From the NCBI RefSeq assembly GCF_014633365.1, contig NC_068350.1:30309119-30373118 (forward strand): a stretch of DNA of 64,000 nt. Reading direction: 5' to 3'. Under the pieces are notes generated by a model, which worked only from the letters and a program-made list of their open reading frames with translations, was not told the DNA's origin and did no database searches. Below are positions 34,991 to 46,830 of this stretch, piece after piece. Source of the stretch: Diospyros lotus. Its lineage: Eukaryota > Streptophyta > Magnoliopsida > Ericales > Ebenaceae. The position numbers and the translations under genes were made by a program. Every line of letters starts with the position of its first letter. Position 1 is the stretch's first letter.

Positions 34991-37900
34991 TGTAACGACC
35001 TGTTAGGGGGTCTAGACGTTTTTAGGTATTTTATTCTGGGTTCAATTTTTTTTTTTCTTTAACTAATCGAGGGTTGAAAATATTTTTCTTTGCTTATGGA
35101 ATGAAAAGTAAATGGAAATGAGAATTTGGTAGCCCATCTAAATGGAATCCAAAAATGTGGGAAAAGTCCAAAGTAGATTGGGCTATTGAGATGTGTTTTG
35201 AATTTTAATTATATTATGAATGGGTTTGGATTATGATAATTTATTTGCGTTAGTGAGTTGGGCCATGGAATGGCCCACGGCATGGGCTGAGCCCAATTGA
35301 GAAATGGGATTTGAAATTCTTAAAAGAAAATCATAATAAAATAAATTTTCCATCAAATGTCAATAGTGCCCTTGATCTTCCTTTTGACCATTGTAAAGGT
35401 GAAGGGCAATCAGGTCATTTCGACTAAGTGGCAGGTGCAGACTGCCCATTTTCCTTCTTCGTGCTGCACCTGCACTGGCGACCTTTCTCCTGAGTGTACC
35501 CACATTTCCTATCTATGGCCTATTCTTCTTATTTCTTCTCTTCCCTCTTGGCTGCTTGTATTTTTCGTCTGGGATGATAGCAGCTTCAGGAATAGAGGAT
35601 TCTTCTATGTAGCGAAGTTATCAGGAAAGTTCTCTTACCCATTTTTATTCCAGTGCAAGTTTCTTTCAGCCATTCCTTCTTCATTTCTGCAAGTTCTTCT
35701 TGCACTCCCCTTTGATTGCATTGCAAGTTCTCTTATACATCCTCTTATATGCTTGTGCGAGCTAGCTAATTCGATTTCCATATTCATTTTGTCTTACTAT
35801 GATGTCTGTGAATGTATATATCTATCTATATATATATCTGTTGCTGTGTATAGCTTCTTCTCCTCCAATTGCAACATCCTGTTCTTTTGAATCTCCTTAC
35901 TAAGTATATTAAGGTCCCTTTGATGTTTTGAATGGGGATTGCTTTACCCTAGATTTACTTTTTGTGAATGGCATATGTTTGGTTTCAGTTTAGATACAGA
36001 GGTTCTGTTCGCCTCTGTATTGAGCTGTAGGTTGTATGCATATGTAGAAATAAAGAAGCTTGTTCAAATAGCCCTTATTAGAGGCAAGCAAATCATGGCT
36101 ATACTCCCTGGTGTTGAATAAACCTTCACATGTATATATTATATATGAAACGAACAGCTTGGTGTAGACACCTTATGTTTTAAATAGCTGACGTATATCT
36201 GGTTGCGAGCTCTTTAAAGTGAGCTCATGTCTATGCCCTCTGACCATAAGCATAATCGCGAGCTCTTGTTGCGAGCTCATACCTGTATGCTCTCTGACCA
36301 TAAGCATAATCGTGAGCTCTTTGTTGCGAGCTCATACCTATACGCTCTCTCACCATAAGCTTAATCGCGAGCTCTTTCCCGTGAGTTAATTTCTCAAGCT
36401 CTTGGCTGCGAGCACTTGCCGCACGCCTGACCTCGAGCTCTTGGCGCAAGCTCGTCCCGCGAGCTCTTGCCCAACCCCCTTGACCACGAGCTCGTTTAGC
36501 GAACTCTTATGCACCTCCTAACCTCGAGCTCTCTCTCTGCAAGCCGCTCATGACCTCAAGCTCGTTTCGAGCTCTTTCTGCGAGCTCTCCCGAGCTCTCT
36601 CCGTAGGTCGCGAACTCATGACCTCGAGTTATTCCCGAGCTCATCCCGTAAGCCTTTGACCTCAAGTTATCTCCGTATTAAAGTAAATGTTTTCATTTTC
36701 TTTAATTTATATTTTACCTTTCATTTACTTTAATACATAAATATAAATAAGAAAGTACCCCTCATTTGGATTCAATAAAAATATCAAAAAAATCAAAATC
36801 CATAACAATAAAAAGATATAATTTTGGTTTTAGTACAAATTCACGAATTTGTAATTTTACCACCATCGAAATACATAGTTTTCGTTTCTTAAAAAATTCA
36901 TTAAAAATCATTTTTACTACAATGAATGCTAGTTATCAAAATACTGGGAGTTAGTTTTTCAAAATGAAGACATTTTCAAAATATGTTCTAATTGGTCCTT
37001 CACCTTAGAAAAATTTCAGGTTTTTGTTTGACCAGCAATTTCACGTGGTGTGGTCATTTGATTGCATGGGGACTAATCATGAATTTGAGCTACGAGCATG
37101 AATGCAAGTAAATGCATACTATCACTAGTTAAATGAAATCACAACAATCATATGATGGGAAAAATAGTTATTAAATTTATAATATTCCTTTGCTAGTGAA
37201 TTGAGATTTGATATTAAATAGCATGTCGCAAAAACTATTCATGTGTTATAAATTACATCAAGCATTTCTGTTTCATAAATTACATCTTGAATATGGTAAA
37301 CGTTATGAAGTAAGATATGTTGAATTTATCTGATGATGGAAAAATACCTGGTATGGGTAAGTAATGTTGAAAGTATGAATATCGCGAAAACAAGAATTTA
37401 AATACATGTGGTTGGCAAATGCATACATGATGCACATACATGTACATGTTACATATATATATATATATGTTTTGTGCACCTATTATTTTGCGCGGAGGGA
37501 GAAAGGGTACCCTAGAGCACCTAGCACGGGACGAGGTGGCCATAGCCCGGTAGGTTGGCTCCATATTTATTTGTGAGGTTTGATAGACCTTATGCACTTT
37601 TGCATGCATCGATTTATGGCTTGTGAGTCGGGAAAATTGATATTGATAATGAAATGATACACTCTTGCATGTATTGAATGATGGCTTGCGAGCCTCTGAG
37701 AATTGATAATGATATTCAAATTTTATGCACATTTGCATAGTGATACATGGTGACATGATATATTAAGTTGAATTGATAAATTCATGAATTATGAATCTTG
37801 TATATAATTGTGGAGTCCTTGATTACTCTTCTTGGTGTCATCGTATTCTTGGATCCTATATATTGTTCCTTGTTTCTCAAACTTGTTGAGCCTTGTGGCT

Positions 37901-38244
37901 CACTTGATCTTCTTTGCCATTCCAAGTAAAGGAAAGACGGTTATTAGGGGCGAGTCCAGTAGGACTGCAGCCTAGAGATAGTGGTGTACGGAGACGCGTC
38001 CTAGCTTTAAAGATCCTAGTTAGTGATTTGGTGAGGTTTGTAATAATGAGAATTTATTATGTTATGGGCATTTGAGCCTCTTATTATTTTGTATGGCTAT
38101 CGAGCCTCGAGTTATGAGATATTGAGAATGTGATTAAATCTTATTTAAATTTTTGCTGCTAGAAATGAAATGAGTTGAGTTCAGTTTTGTTCTATATCAT
38201 CTCTGTAATGATCTTCTTTCGAGTATTCAGAAGCGGGCCTTACA
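34991..38244 (+). mobile_element. Large LTR (about 3.25 kb), Ty3/gypsy type
   Basis: Starts TGTAACGACCTGTTAGGGGG and ends GCGGGCCTTACA. The start matches the LTRs at 39167 and 50299. It carries the CTTGTTGAGCCTTGTGGCTCAC block near 37890 shared with position 1770. No internal domain adjoins either end and no clean target duplication is seen (TCTCT left, CCTTC right). A 177-residue open frame at 35357-35890 is in a T-rich transcribed part and shows no known domain. Confidence 0.6.
36205..36660. repeat. GAGCTC-rich tandem array in LTR
   Basis: The first 180 bases are three copies of a 52-55 bp unit (GCGAGCTCATACCT...GACCATAAGCATAATCG). The remainder is a degenerate run of CGAGCTC hexamers, about twenty in all. 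It occupies the same relative place in the LTR as the CCGAAT array does at 2560-4030. Confidence 0.8.
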
Positions 38245-38460
38245 CCTTCCCCTTTCCCTTTTATATTTTCCTTTTTGTTTATTATTTTTTTGATTATTTA
38301 TTTAATTATTATTATTATTATTATTATTTTCAGATCTTTACAATTAGCACACATTTTACACATAATTGAATAATTTTACATTTGTTTTCATTTCTTCATA
38401 TATATCGACAATTAATTGTCTTATGTTTCTATGTTTATGTATGACATACACAACAATTAA

Positions 38461-39166
38461 TTACTGTTATATCATATTTCTTCAAACCGTCCAAACTTAG
38501 AAGCTATGTTTTGGATGAGTTCAAACACATTGGGCTTTGGTTATGGTTCAAAAGATAACCCCAAACTACAATTAGTGGTTTGGTTTAGAGAACACCTTCC
38601 AAATAGCTCAAACCTATCACTTCACACCCCTACTTTTTATGATTAAGAAATCCAAGATAAACTAATTTCCGATGAGTAAATTTTATCAAAAAGTGATGAA
38701 TACTATTTTTCCTAAGTAAAGTGACATATTTTGGGGTCATTTGGTAGATATCCATTGCTTTTAGCTTTTATTTTTATTATTTTCAAAAGAAAAATGTGAC
38801 AATGAAATAGATTTTGCAAACTTTCTCCCTCAAGGTTGTTGGGAGTAGAGCTCCTTGCCATTTGTGCTTTAATCAATCGTTTCCTCTGCCTTAGCACTGG
38901 TTTCATGGTGGTCGGACCCTCTTTCTCCATCTCCCTTGCTCGTTTTCTTGTGGACACAAGTGAAGTTGTTCACAAGCAAACATGGAACATCGATTAAAGG
39001 ACCATCCACCAAATAGAGGGATTTAGATGTAAATTCTCTACTCGCAAACCCTAGCTTGGTGAGAATCAAACACCCTTAAGCTTCATTTCAACCATGGGCT
39101 TTTTTTGGTTTGTTTTGTGTTTTGATAGTGGAGCTTTAAGAGATCCAGTGGTTCTTAATGCATGGG
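38461..39166. other. Unassigned spacer
   Basis: No gene or element recognised. A minus-strand open stretch near 38712-39069 (KRAREMEKEGPTT) has no domain I recognise. Confidence 0.4.
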
Positions 39167-40760
39167 TGTAATGACTCATTAACGGGTCTAGGGCATTTTA
39201 TCACCACTTTGAGTTGTGTTATATTTTGTAATTATTAGATCAAGGTGTTGAGGAGATATATATATATATATATATAAGTTACGGGTGGGAAGTTCAAACA
39301 AATGAAATGTGAAGCATAAGGATAATTGAAAAGTTAAAGTAGAGAAAATAGGGGAAGATAACGGTAAGAAGGCACAACAGTCTCTCCACTGATGGCAAGG
39401 AGTTGTCGATCAGTCGCAAACAGTCACCCATTCTCATTCGTTCTGTCGATCAGTCCATCTTCCTAAGCCACCTAGTATATAAAGCAATGAGGAAAGTCAG
39501 TGTGTGTGAGCTTCGACTCATGATGCTCACTTGAGGAACGTCAATGCATGTAAGCTTTGGCTTGTGATGCTCGCTTGGTGAAAAATCGGCTCATGGGTGG
39601 ACAATGGTCCACAAGTTGATGATATGGTATTGTTACCCAAAGTTGGGTAGACGAGCACTTGACGTGGGTGAACTACAGCTATGAGCTCTGTAAGTGGGAC
39701 TCGGTCCACAAATTAGAGATTTAATTGAAATTAGGTGAAACCGTATCGTCTAAGAGATAAATTAACAAGGTGAGACTCCTATACTCCAAATTCTATTTTT
39801 TATTCTCTTATGAGAGACTTCTATTACATGAGACGTGTTTTGTGAAGTTCTTGTACATAAACTCTTATTATTCTCTTATGTGAAATTATGTTGCATATAT
39901 GAACTGTATTTTTTCTGAAAAATATATGCTGTTGGCTTTTAAACTGTTGCATTTATAAAATTGGTGTGGCCATACTATTGTACCTATTTGTTGTTGGCCG
40001 AGGGAAAAGTTGGATATCCCCTGAGAGGCACTATGCGTGCGCCATCGAGAAAGCTCTCGTGGGGAAGACCGTGAACCTAAGGGACAACGGATGTGGTGCT
40101 TGCATGAGTTCTCTGAGGTCAGGCTGAGGTGACATGGTTAGGGACCTCCCGAGAGGGGCTATGCATGCGCCATTGAGAAAACTCTCGTTGGAGGAGGCTG
40201 ACATGTTCACGAGGCACTTTGGAGTAGTTCTCATTATTTTCCTCATACATTTTATACCTGATCATGCATTGATATAAACTATTTTGGAGTTTCTCACTAG
40301 AAGATTCATCTTCTAATTAGACTATGTCCCTAGAATATTCAAACGTTCCAGGTTCGATAAGCAGCACAAAGGGAAAGGAGGTAGCGGAAGAATAAGCTTA
40401 ATTTACTGCTTGTAGCATGTTTAGAATATCTTTATTTATGTGTGAACCTATGTTTAAGGCGTTCAGTTATCACTTATGAGAGATGATGTCCTTGTAATAC
40501 ATTTTGTAGACGTCTTGAACAATTTTATTTATGATAAATAAAGCATCATAGTTGTGAACCATATTAGGTTCGATCTAGCTTCCGTATTTAAAATTTTAAC
40601 ATCTGTCTTAGCTATTTAATATTGGGTTTGTTAAGTTGAGAAGGTGAAAATTAGGGTTTTTGGGAATTTGTGTGATGTATGGCAGCGATTGTGGTATGAA
40701 AAATTTTTATATTCCTGAAATTCTAAGTTATAACACGCTCGAGAAATTTGGGGTGTTACA
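39167..40760 (+). repeat. 5' LTR of chromovirus
   Basis: Runs from TGTAATGACTC to GGGTGTTACA. Bases about 39740-40760 match the solo LTR 9323-11060 in reverse. The first 570 bases match neither that LTR nor the element's own 3' LTR, and instead start like the LTRs at 34991 and 50299. A TA repeat lies at 39260-39276. Confidence 0.7.
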
Positions 40761-40762
40761 GT

Positions 40763-40774
40763 TGGTATCAGAGT
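40763..40774 (+). other. Primer binding site of chromovirus
   Basis: TGGTATCAGAGT, two bases after the LTR, matches the initiator methionine tRNA complement except for a final C-to-T change. Confidence 0.85.
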
Positions 40775-40943
40775 GAACTTAAGGAAAAGTTCGCATGTGG
40801 CTAGATGAGCAAAGCCACCATAAGTTTTGGGAATTAGGTTAGGATTTTTTTTTGAAATATTTAGTGGCATACTCTTGTTACTTATTCAAATTGAATTGTG
40901 TTATGCTGTGATGATTTAATAAATCGTCCTGTCTTCTTTCCAG

Positions 40944-42070
40944 ATGGTGAATACAAGAAGGAACAGGCGTGAGAGAGGTAATGGCAAAGAAAGCAACACC
41001 AACCTGCACCTAGGAGGTGGTGTGGAAGGTCAAAGAGATGCACGAGCCGACCTCGGTGAAGGCCAGATTGATAGGATCGAGAGAATCCTAGAAGGCATGG
41101 CTAGGAAAATTTTGGAGTTGCAACCCGAGCAAAGAAGAGTAGATGCCTTAGAGAGGTATCTACGACAAAACCCGCCAGTGTTTCGAGGAAAACCGGCAGA
41201 CGACCCCGCAATCAGTGAATATTGGTTGGACCAGACTGAGAAGATCCTACAAAGATTGAGAATCTTGAATGAGGACAAGGTCGAGTGTGCGACCTATATG
41301 CTGGAAGAGGAAGCGGCCCAATGGTAGAGGTCTATGCAGCGAGCGATACCTAACTGGACAGGATCTTAGGGGTAGGCAACAGATGTAGAATTGGGGGAGG
41401 CACCCCAGATGTTGTGGGAACGATTTAAGGAACTGTTCAACGGGAAATTCTTTCTCACTTGTTGGAAGTTGGCTAGAGCTCGAGAGTTTATGAACTTACG
41501 CTAAGGGTCAAATATGTCTGTGGCCCAATATGAGGCTAAATTTTTGTGGTTAATCAAGTATATGCCGCTGTATGGGATGGATGATGTGGAGAAGGGATGA
41601 AAATTCTTACAAGGCTTGCGAATTGAATTTCAACAATTGATGAGCTTGGTCCACGTGAAGTCTTACGCGGATATAATTTTCAAAGCTATGACGACCGAGG
41701 AGAATATGATGCGGGTGGCAGAACTAAAGGCCACAACTATTCAAACTGGAGGACAATCAGAGAAATCCCACTGGACTATGGGACCTCAGGATGGAAAGAT
41801 CGTGAAAAAGGGCAAGGCGTACTTTAAATGCAAGAAGAGGCACCCGGGAAAGAGGTGCGATGGCTAAAGCATCATTTGTTACACTTGTGGAGAGCCCAGG
41901 CATACTTCTAGAAATTGCTCGAAGGGAATGATCCAAGAAGGTAAAGCCAAAGCAGCAACACCAGTGAGCGTGATTTGCTACAATTACAACCAGCACGGGC
42001 ACATCTTGAGGAATTGCCCGAAAAAGAAAAAGCAGCAGCTAAAGATTAAAGAAGGAAAGGGGACCAGATA
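40944..42070 (+). pseudogene. Chromovirus gag
   Basis: Starts MVNTRRNRRERG. The capsid part has NPPVFRGKPADDPAISEYWL and AAQW, and after stops MSVAQYEAKF and KFLQGL. Nucleocapsid zinc knuckles are visible as CYTCGEPRHTSRNC (42870s-type CCHC, about 41880-41920) and CYNYNQHGHILRNC (second Cys changed to Tyr, about 41973-42015). Stops at 41325, 41367, 41373, 41512 and 41598 and at least two frameshifts destroy it; TGG-to-TAG, CAA-to-TAA and CGA-to-TGA changes explain most stops. Confidence 0.8.
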
Positions 42071-42086
42071 GGGGCGAGTCTATAAT

Positions 42087-42578
42087 TTGACCAAGGAGGA
42101 CGTAGAGACGAATGCTGCCGTTATCCAAGGTACTCTCTTCATTTTGGATATCCTTGTGCATGCATTGATAGATCCATGGTCTACTCATTCTTTTATATCG
42201 CATGCTTTGGCTGGAAGTTTGAGAGTAAAAACTGAGTCTATGGGGTGTCTTATGGTGATTTCGACACCTATGGGTAAAAGTATGAAGTCCTCAGAAATGG
42301 TGAGGGGATGCGAAATTAGCCTGAGTAATGTTCGGTTCAAGACTGATCTGATTCTGTAAGAAGTATATGACTTCGACATAATCTTGGGGATGAACTTCTT
42401 GTCCAAGTACGATGCCAATATAGACTGTTGTAGGAAGATAATGACCATAAGAAAACTTGAGGGAGGGTGGGTTAAATTTAGGGGACAAGGCGACCCCGAG
42501 GTCATAAAGATGATTTCAGCAATGAAGTTTGCAAAGTTGTTGAGCCGAGGAGCTCATGGATTCATAGCCTATGCTTAG
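42087..42578 (+). pseudogene. Chromovirus protease
   Basis: ALIDPWSTHSFISHALAG (about 42160-42210) occupies the place of the aspartic protease active site, usually D-S-G-A-T-H-S-F. Here Ser-Gly-Ala are replaced by Pro-Trp-Ser, so the catalytic loop is lost. It continues with EVYDFDIILGMNFLSKYDA-like sequence (about 42360-42415) after a stop at 42357. Confidence 0.75.
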
Positions 42579-42611
42579 TTAGAAGAAAGAAAGGTACCGA
42601 AACTCAATTAG

Positions 42612-44147
42612 GTGCAAGTGGTACGAGAATATGATGATGTGTTTCTAGAAAAATTACCGAGACTACCTCCACCTCGGGAAATCGAGTTCTCAATTGAGTT
42701 AGTGCCAGGAACCCAGTCGATATCAATTCTTCCATACCGAATGGCTCCGGCGGAGATGAAAGAATTGAAAAGTCAGCTACAGGAGTTGACTGATAAAGGG
42801 TTCATTAGGCCAAGCATGTCACCATGGGGCGCACCAGTGTTATTTGTAAAGAAGAAAGACGGGAGTCTAAGGATGTGCATTGACTACCGTCAGCTAAATA
42901 AGGCCACTGTAAAGAACAAGTATCTGCTCCTAAGGATAGACGAGTTGTTTGATCAACTACAGGGAGCGAAGGTGTTCTCGAAGATTGATTTGAGATCCAG
43001 ATATTATCAGCTGAGAATTAAACCAGGTGATGTTCTGAAGACAGCATTTCGGTCAAGGTATAGCCATTTTGAGTATTTTGTAATGCCATTCAGATTAACT
43101 AACGCTCTAGCAGCGTTTATGGATCTTATGAATAGGGTTTTCAAACCCTACCTGGATCGGTTTGTGATCGTCTTCATAGATGATATATTGGTGTATTCTT
43201 TGAATGAGAGTGACCACGAGGAGCACTTGAGAATAGTGCTATGAACCCTCAAAAAACACCAATTGTATGCCAAGTTCTCTAAGTGCGAGTTGTGGCTATC
43301 CCAAGTGGCATTTTTTTGGCATGGGATCTTAGCTGAAGGAATCTCAGTGGATCTAGCTAAGATTGAGGCTGTTCGAGGATGGAAGTAGCCGACGTACGTG
43401 ACCGAAGTACGAAGCTTTTTGGGATTGGCAGGCTACTATCAAAGATTCATGGAAGGGTTTTTGAAAATAGCTACATCTATGATGAAGCTCATACGGAAGG
43501 AGGTAAAGTTCGAATGGACTGCAAAGTAGGAGAAAAGCTTTCAAGAGCTCAAGGACAGACTGACCTCAGCACCTGTGCTGGCAATGCCTAGTGGGCCCAG
43601 TGGGTATGTTGTATACACCGACGCCTTGAAGGTTGGTTTGGGCTGTGTATTGATGCAACATGGTCGGGTGATTGCATATGGATCACGCCAGTTGAAGAGA
43701 CACGAAGTGAACTACCCAACGCATGAGTTGGAGCTAGTAGCGGTGGTATATGCTCTGAAGCTATGGAGACACTACCTATATGGAGAGACGTTCGATGTAT
43801 TCACCGACCACAAAAGTCTAAGGTATGTGTTCTCGCAAAAAGAGTTGAACATAAGGCAACGACGATGGATGGAGTTCCTGAAGAACTACGATTGCACCAT
43901 ATTGTATCATCTAGGGCGTGCCAATGTGGTAGCTGATGCTTTGAGTAGGACTGTGCCTATTGTTATGGCCGGGTTGATGGTCCAAGAGTGGTTGTTGATC
44001 GAGGCTTTTAGCTTGATGACGGTGAGTGTAGTGCTGAAGGGATCTTCTATCCTAGTAGCTGGCCTGACAGTTCGGCTGGATCTGGAGACCAAGATACGTG
44101 AGGTTAGTGGAAGTGACCGATGTATATGTCTATGGGTAGATGAGTAA
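42612..44147 (+). pseudogene. Chromovirus reverse transcriptase and RNase H
   Basis: Reverse transcriptase reads from [20 protein letters not shown] through [14 protein letters not shown] and [20 protein letters not shown] to the catalytic FIDDILVYS (about 43175-43200). It is broken by TGA at 43242-43244, a probable CGA change, and by TAG stops near 43386 and 43526. RNase H follows from [17 protein letters not shown] (usual YTDAS) through [10 protein letters not shown] and FTDHKSLRY to VVADALSR (about 43610-43950). Spacing is normal for the family. Confidence 0.88.
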
Positions 44148-44213
44148 GGCCAGCCCAAGAGTTAGGAATTTGAGATACGAAATGGCATTCTCAAGTTTCG
44201 AGGTAGAGTATAC

Positions 44214-45000
44214 GTGCTAAACCTTCGGGAGTTAAGGCAAAAAATTTTAGATGAAGCCCATAGAGCTAAGTATACTGTGCACTCAGGAGCCACGAAGATG
44301 TATCGAGATCTTCGGGAAATCTATTGGTGGCTTGGGATGAAGGCCAGCGTGGCTAGAAGGGTGACACAATATGATATATGCCAAAGGGTAAAGATTGAGC
44401 ACCAGAAACCTACAGGGTTGATGAGGCCTTTGGAAGTTCCCGAGTGGAAATGGGAACATATCACGATGGATTTTGTAATAGGATTTTTGAAGAGTCGAAG
44501 GGCTATGATGCCATTTGGGTGGTGGTAAACAGGTTGACAAAGTCAGCACATTTCCTACCTACAAGGATGGATCAATTGGTATGAAAATTTGTAGAGCAGT
44601 ATGTAAAGGAAATAGTTCGACTCCATGGTGCACCGGTAAGTATAGTTTCAGATCGGGACCTGAGGTTCACCTCGAGGTTTTGGAAGAGTTTGCAGGAATG
44701 CATGGGGACCCAGCTGAAATTGAGTACGGCTTATCGCCCCCAGACTGACGGGTAATTAGAGAGGACAATTCAAACGCTTGAAGATATGTTGAGATCTTGT
44801 AACCTTGATTTTAGAGGAAATTGGGAGGAGCATATGCCATTGGTAGAATTCACGTACAACAATAGTTACCACGACAGCATCAGCATAGCTCCTTATGAGG
44901 CTTTGTATGGAAGAAAGTATCGGTCGCCTATTTGTTGGACCGAAGTAGGGGAATGATAGATGTTGGGGCCTGAGCTTGTGCAACAGACTACTGATAAGAT
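44214..45000 (+). pseudogene. Chromovirus integrase (zinc-binding and core)
   Basis: The zinc-binding part reads LRQKILDEAHRAKYTVHSGA, WWLGMK and CQRVKIEHQKPTG; one Cys position of the HHCC finger reads Tyr-Asp-Ile-Cys rather than the usual spacing. The core begins WKWEHITMDFV. After a frame change near 44500 it continues as [22 protein letters not shown], and TAYRPQTDG followed by a stop and LERT. The D-D-E residues can be located, but stops and shifts make it non-functional. Confidence 0.82.
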
Positions 45001-45026
45001 TTGAATAATCCAAGAAAGAATTCGAG

Positions 45027-45518
45027 TTGCACAAAGTCGATAAAAATCCTATGCTGATCAAAGAAAAGGGATCTAGAGTTCGAGGTAGGGGATCTAGTGT
45101 ATCTCAAGGTGTCACCCATCATTTGGTGACGCATGGAAGCGGTAAAGGAAAGCTGAAGCCAAGGTATATAGGACCATATCCTATTGTGGAAAGAGTCGGA
45201 CCTTTGACCTATCGATTGGAGCTTCCGCCTAGCTTGTCCGGGATTCATAATGTGTTCCATGTCTCCCAACTTCGAAGGCATGTGCCAGATCCAACTCTCA
45301 GAGTTCAGGTGGAGACAATTGTGCTAAAGAATGACTTAACCTACCCAGAGTCACCTGGAGCAATTTTAGATCGCCAGATTCAAGTGTTGCGAAATAAAGA
45401 GATCCCGTTAGTGAAGGTTCAGTGGGGAAAGCACTCGGATGATGAGGTAACGTGGGAACTTGAGGAAACAATTAGGAATAAATATCCTCATTTGTTCGAG
45501 GAAATGGAAATAGAGTAG
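45027..45518 (+). pseudogene. Integrase C-terminus with chromodomain
   Basis: GKGKLKPRYIGPYPIVERVG and IHNVFHVSQLRRHVPDP mark the integrase C-terminal module. The chromodomain follows, with PGAILDRQIQVLRNKEIPLV, VKVQWGKHSDDEVTWELEE and IRNKYPHLF. In chromoviruses this domain directs integration to heterochromatin. The final 160 codons are open, the best preserved part of the element. The methionine at 45027 is internal and not a real start. Confidence 0.88.
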
Positions 45519-45620
45519 GAAATTTTTATATTTTCTTCCATAAATTGTATTCCATAATGCAATAATTATTTAACCTTCAATAATTTTGAGTATGTTTCAA
45601 ATTTCGAGGACAAAATTCTT

Positions 45621-45634
45621 TTAAGGGGGAGAGA
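45621..45634 (+). other. Polypurine tract of chromovirus
   Basis: TTAAGGGGGAGAGA lies immediately before the 3' LTR start TATAATACCCC. Confidence 0.8.
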
Positions 45635-45635
45635 A

Positions 45636-46626
45636 TATAATACCCCATATTTTCGTGAAGATGCCACGTATTTTAAATGAGTTTAAAATACTGAAAAAAA
45701 TGTTTGAAATGGCAACAAGTGACCAAATCGGTCGCAGGGAGTGCTCTGGAGCTTAGATATCTAAGGACAAAATTATATCTTTAACGAGTGTCTCGAGGCG
45801 AGATTTATGATGCTAAAAGAAATCAAATTAGAGATAGTATTTCAGTTAAGCTAAATCGTAGCCTAAAAGATCGAATGATGGTAAGGGCTTCCCAGAAATC
45901 GTACATATCAAGTAATTTTGAGTTATTAATTTTGAGATTTTAGGTATCTGGATAAATTTGATGTTTGAGGGTGTAATTGTAATTAGAGAATTATTCAAAT
46001 GAAATAAGGATGAAATTATAAGCTCATGTGGTAAAATATTAAAGTTGAGAACTTGAAATAAGGGCCAAAATGTCATTTGGAAGAATTTGGGGTTTTAGCT
46101 TGGATTTCAAAAGTTAAATTCATTCTAGCTTTGGATTTGAAAAGTCATTCAATTATAGGTTTGAGTCTTTGGAGTCCATGGATAAGATTGTGACAAGTGG
46201 CATAATATGATTGGTTCAAGTAATCTATAAACAGGCACCATGGGTTGTTCTCAAATCATTCAAGGAAGTTTTGAGAGTTGAGGCATTTTAAGTGGAGGAG
46301 CTTGCTCTAGAGAGAGATGAGGAAGTTCTCCAAGAAGGAGGGAAGAAAGTGGCGGACAACGAGCCTTGTCAGAGTTGCGAGTCTTTACCAAAATTTGCCA
46401 AAATCAGTTAGAAAAAAAGTGAGGTAAGTTCGATTCTATTTTATAATCCTATAGAGGGGGAAGAGAGAGTCGCATAGGTTCAAACGGGGGTCGAATCGAA
46501 GTTAAAATGAGAAAGTTATGGCCGAAATACAAAAACGAGGCGAAGCTATCCGAAATCTGGTGGCCACGCGTGAGTTACACGCGTTGGAAAGTGGTTGCAC
46601 GTGAAGGGGCGTGGCCCGACTTTCTA
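45636..46626 (+). repeat. 3' LTR of chromovirus, truncated
   Basis: TATAATACCCCATATTTTCG (TG eroded to TA) matches the reversed start of the solo LTR at 23754. The match continues through 22815 and then 11255-11210, showing that the copia insertion split one ancestral LTR. Confidence 0.8.
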
Positions 46627-46830
46627 GGGCTCGTGATACAAACTATAATAACCTAGGCAACCACCTTCAAAAGGTTACTGCCTAGCTAGCACATATAGGC
46701 CTAGCATCCACCCTTGGCCAACCGATGTGGGATTCGCCAAGGTCACTCACTAGCTATAACGCACTAGGTCTCCCCCTCTTTGGACACGTGTGTCCCCGCA
46801 CATGTTGGCCCCACCATTTAGTACCAGGAG
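46627..46830 (-). mobile_element. TRIM-like unit 1 (left part, split by solo LTR)
   Basis: Shares with units at 49534 and 49872 the blocks CCTTCAAAAGGTT, GGGATTCGCCAAGGTCACTC and the segment ending GGCCCCACCAT....CAGGAG. A later solo LTR (46831-49528) with AGGAG duplication separates it from unit 2. Confidence 0.6.

Larger units (their letters stand above)
32236..38455 (-). mobile_element. Ty3/gypsy-type LTR (minus), split by another LTR
   Basis: On the minus strand the 3' end is GGTCGTGACA at 32236, flanked by ATTAA (32231-32235). A candidate 5' end TGTTGTGTATG lies at 38455, followed by ATTAA at 38456-38460; an equally good alternative is 38410 with ATTAA at 38411-38415. The LTR is interrupted at 34990/38245. 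Its likely TATA box, ATATAAAAGGG on the minus strand (about 38260-38270), then falls just upstream of a leader beginning AGAGACGCGCGG at 34990. The block GAGTCTTGTGGACTTGC near 32552 matches a conserved place in the other LTRs here. Confidence 0.5.
39167..46626 (+). mobile_element. Ty3/gypsy chromovirus (Tekay/Del-like), decayed
   Basis: Order on the plus strand: 5' LTR (39167-40760), primer binding site (40763), gag, protease, reverse transcriptase, RNase H, integrase, chromodomain-type tail, polypurine tract (45621-45634), partial 3' LTR (45636-46626). Reverse transcriptase preceding integrase defines Ty3/gypsy. Most premature stops fit C-to-T or G-to-A changes. The 3' LTR is cut at 46626 by TRIM-like sequence and I do not see it resume. 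Confidence 0.88.

Noticed and set aside
35357..35890. Possible hydrophobic membrane protein
   Set aside because: A T-rich transcribed LTR segment translates to hydrophobic residues; the related remnant at 2190-2330 does not keep the frame.
36205..36660. CRISPR-like repeat array
   Set aside because: Units are contiguous tandem copies without unique spacers, in a plant LTR.
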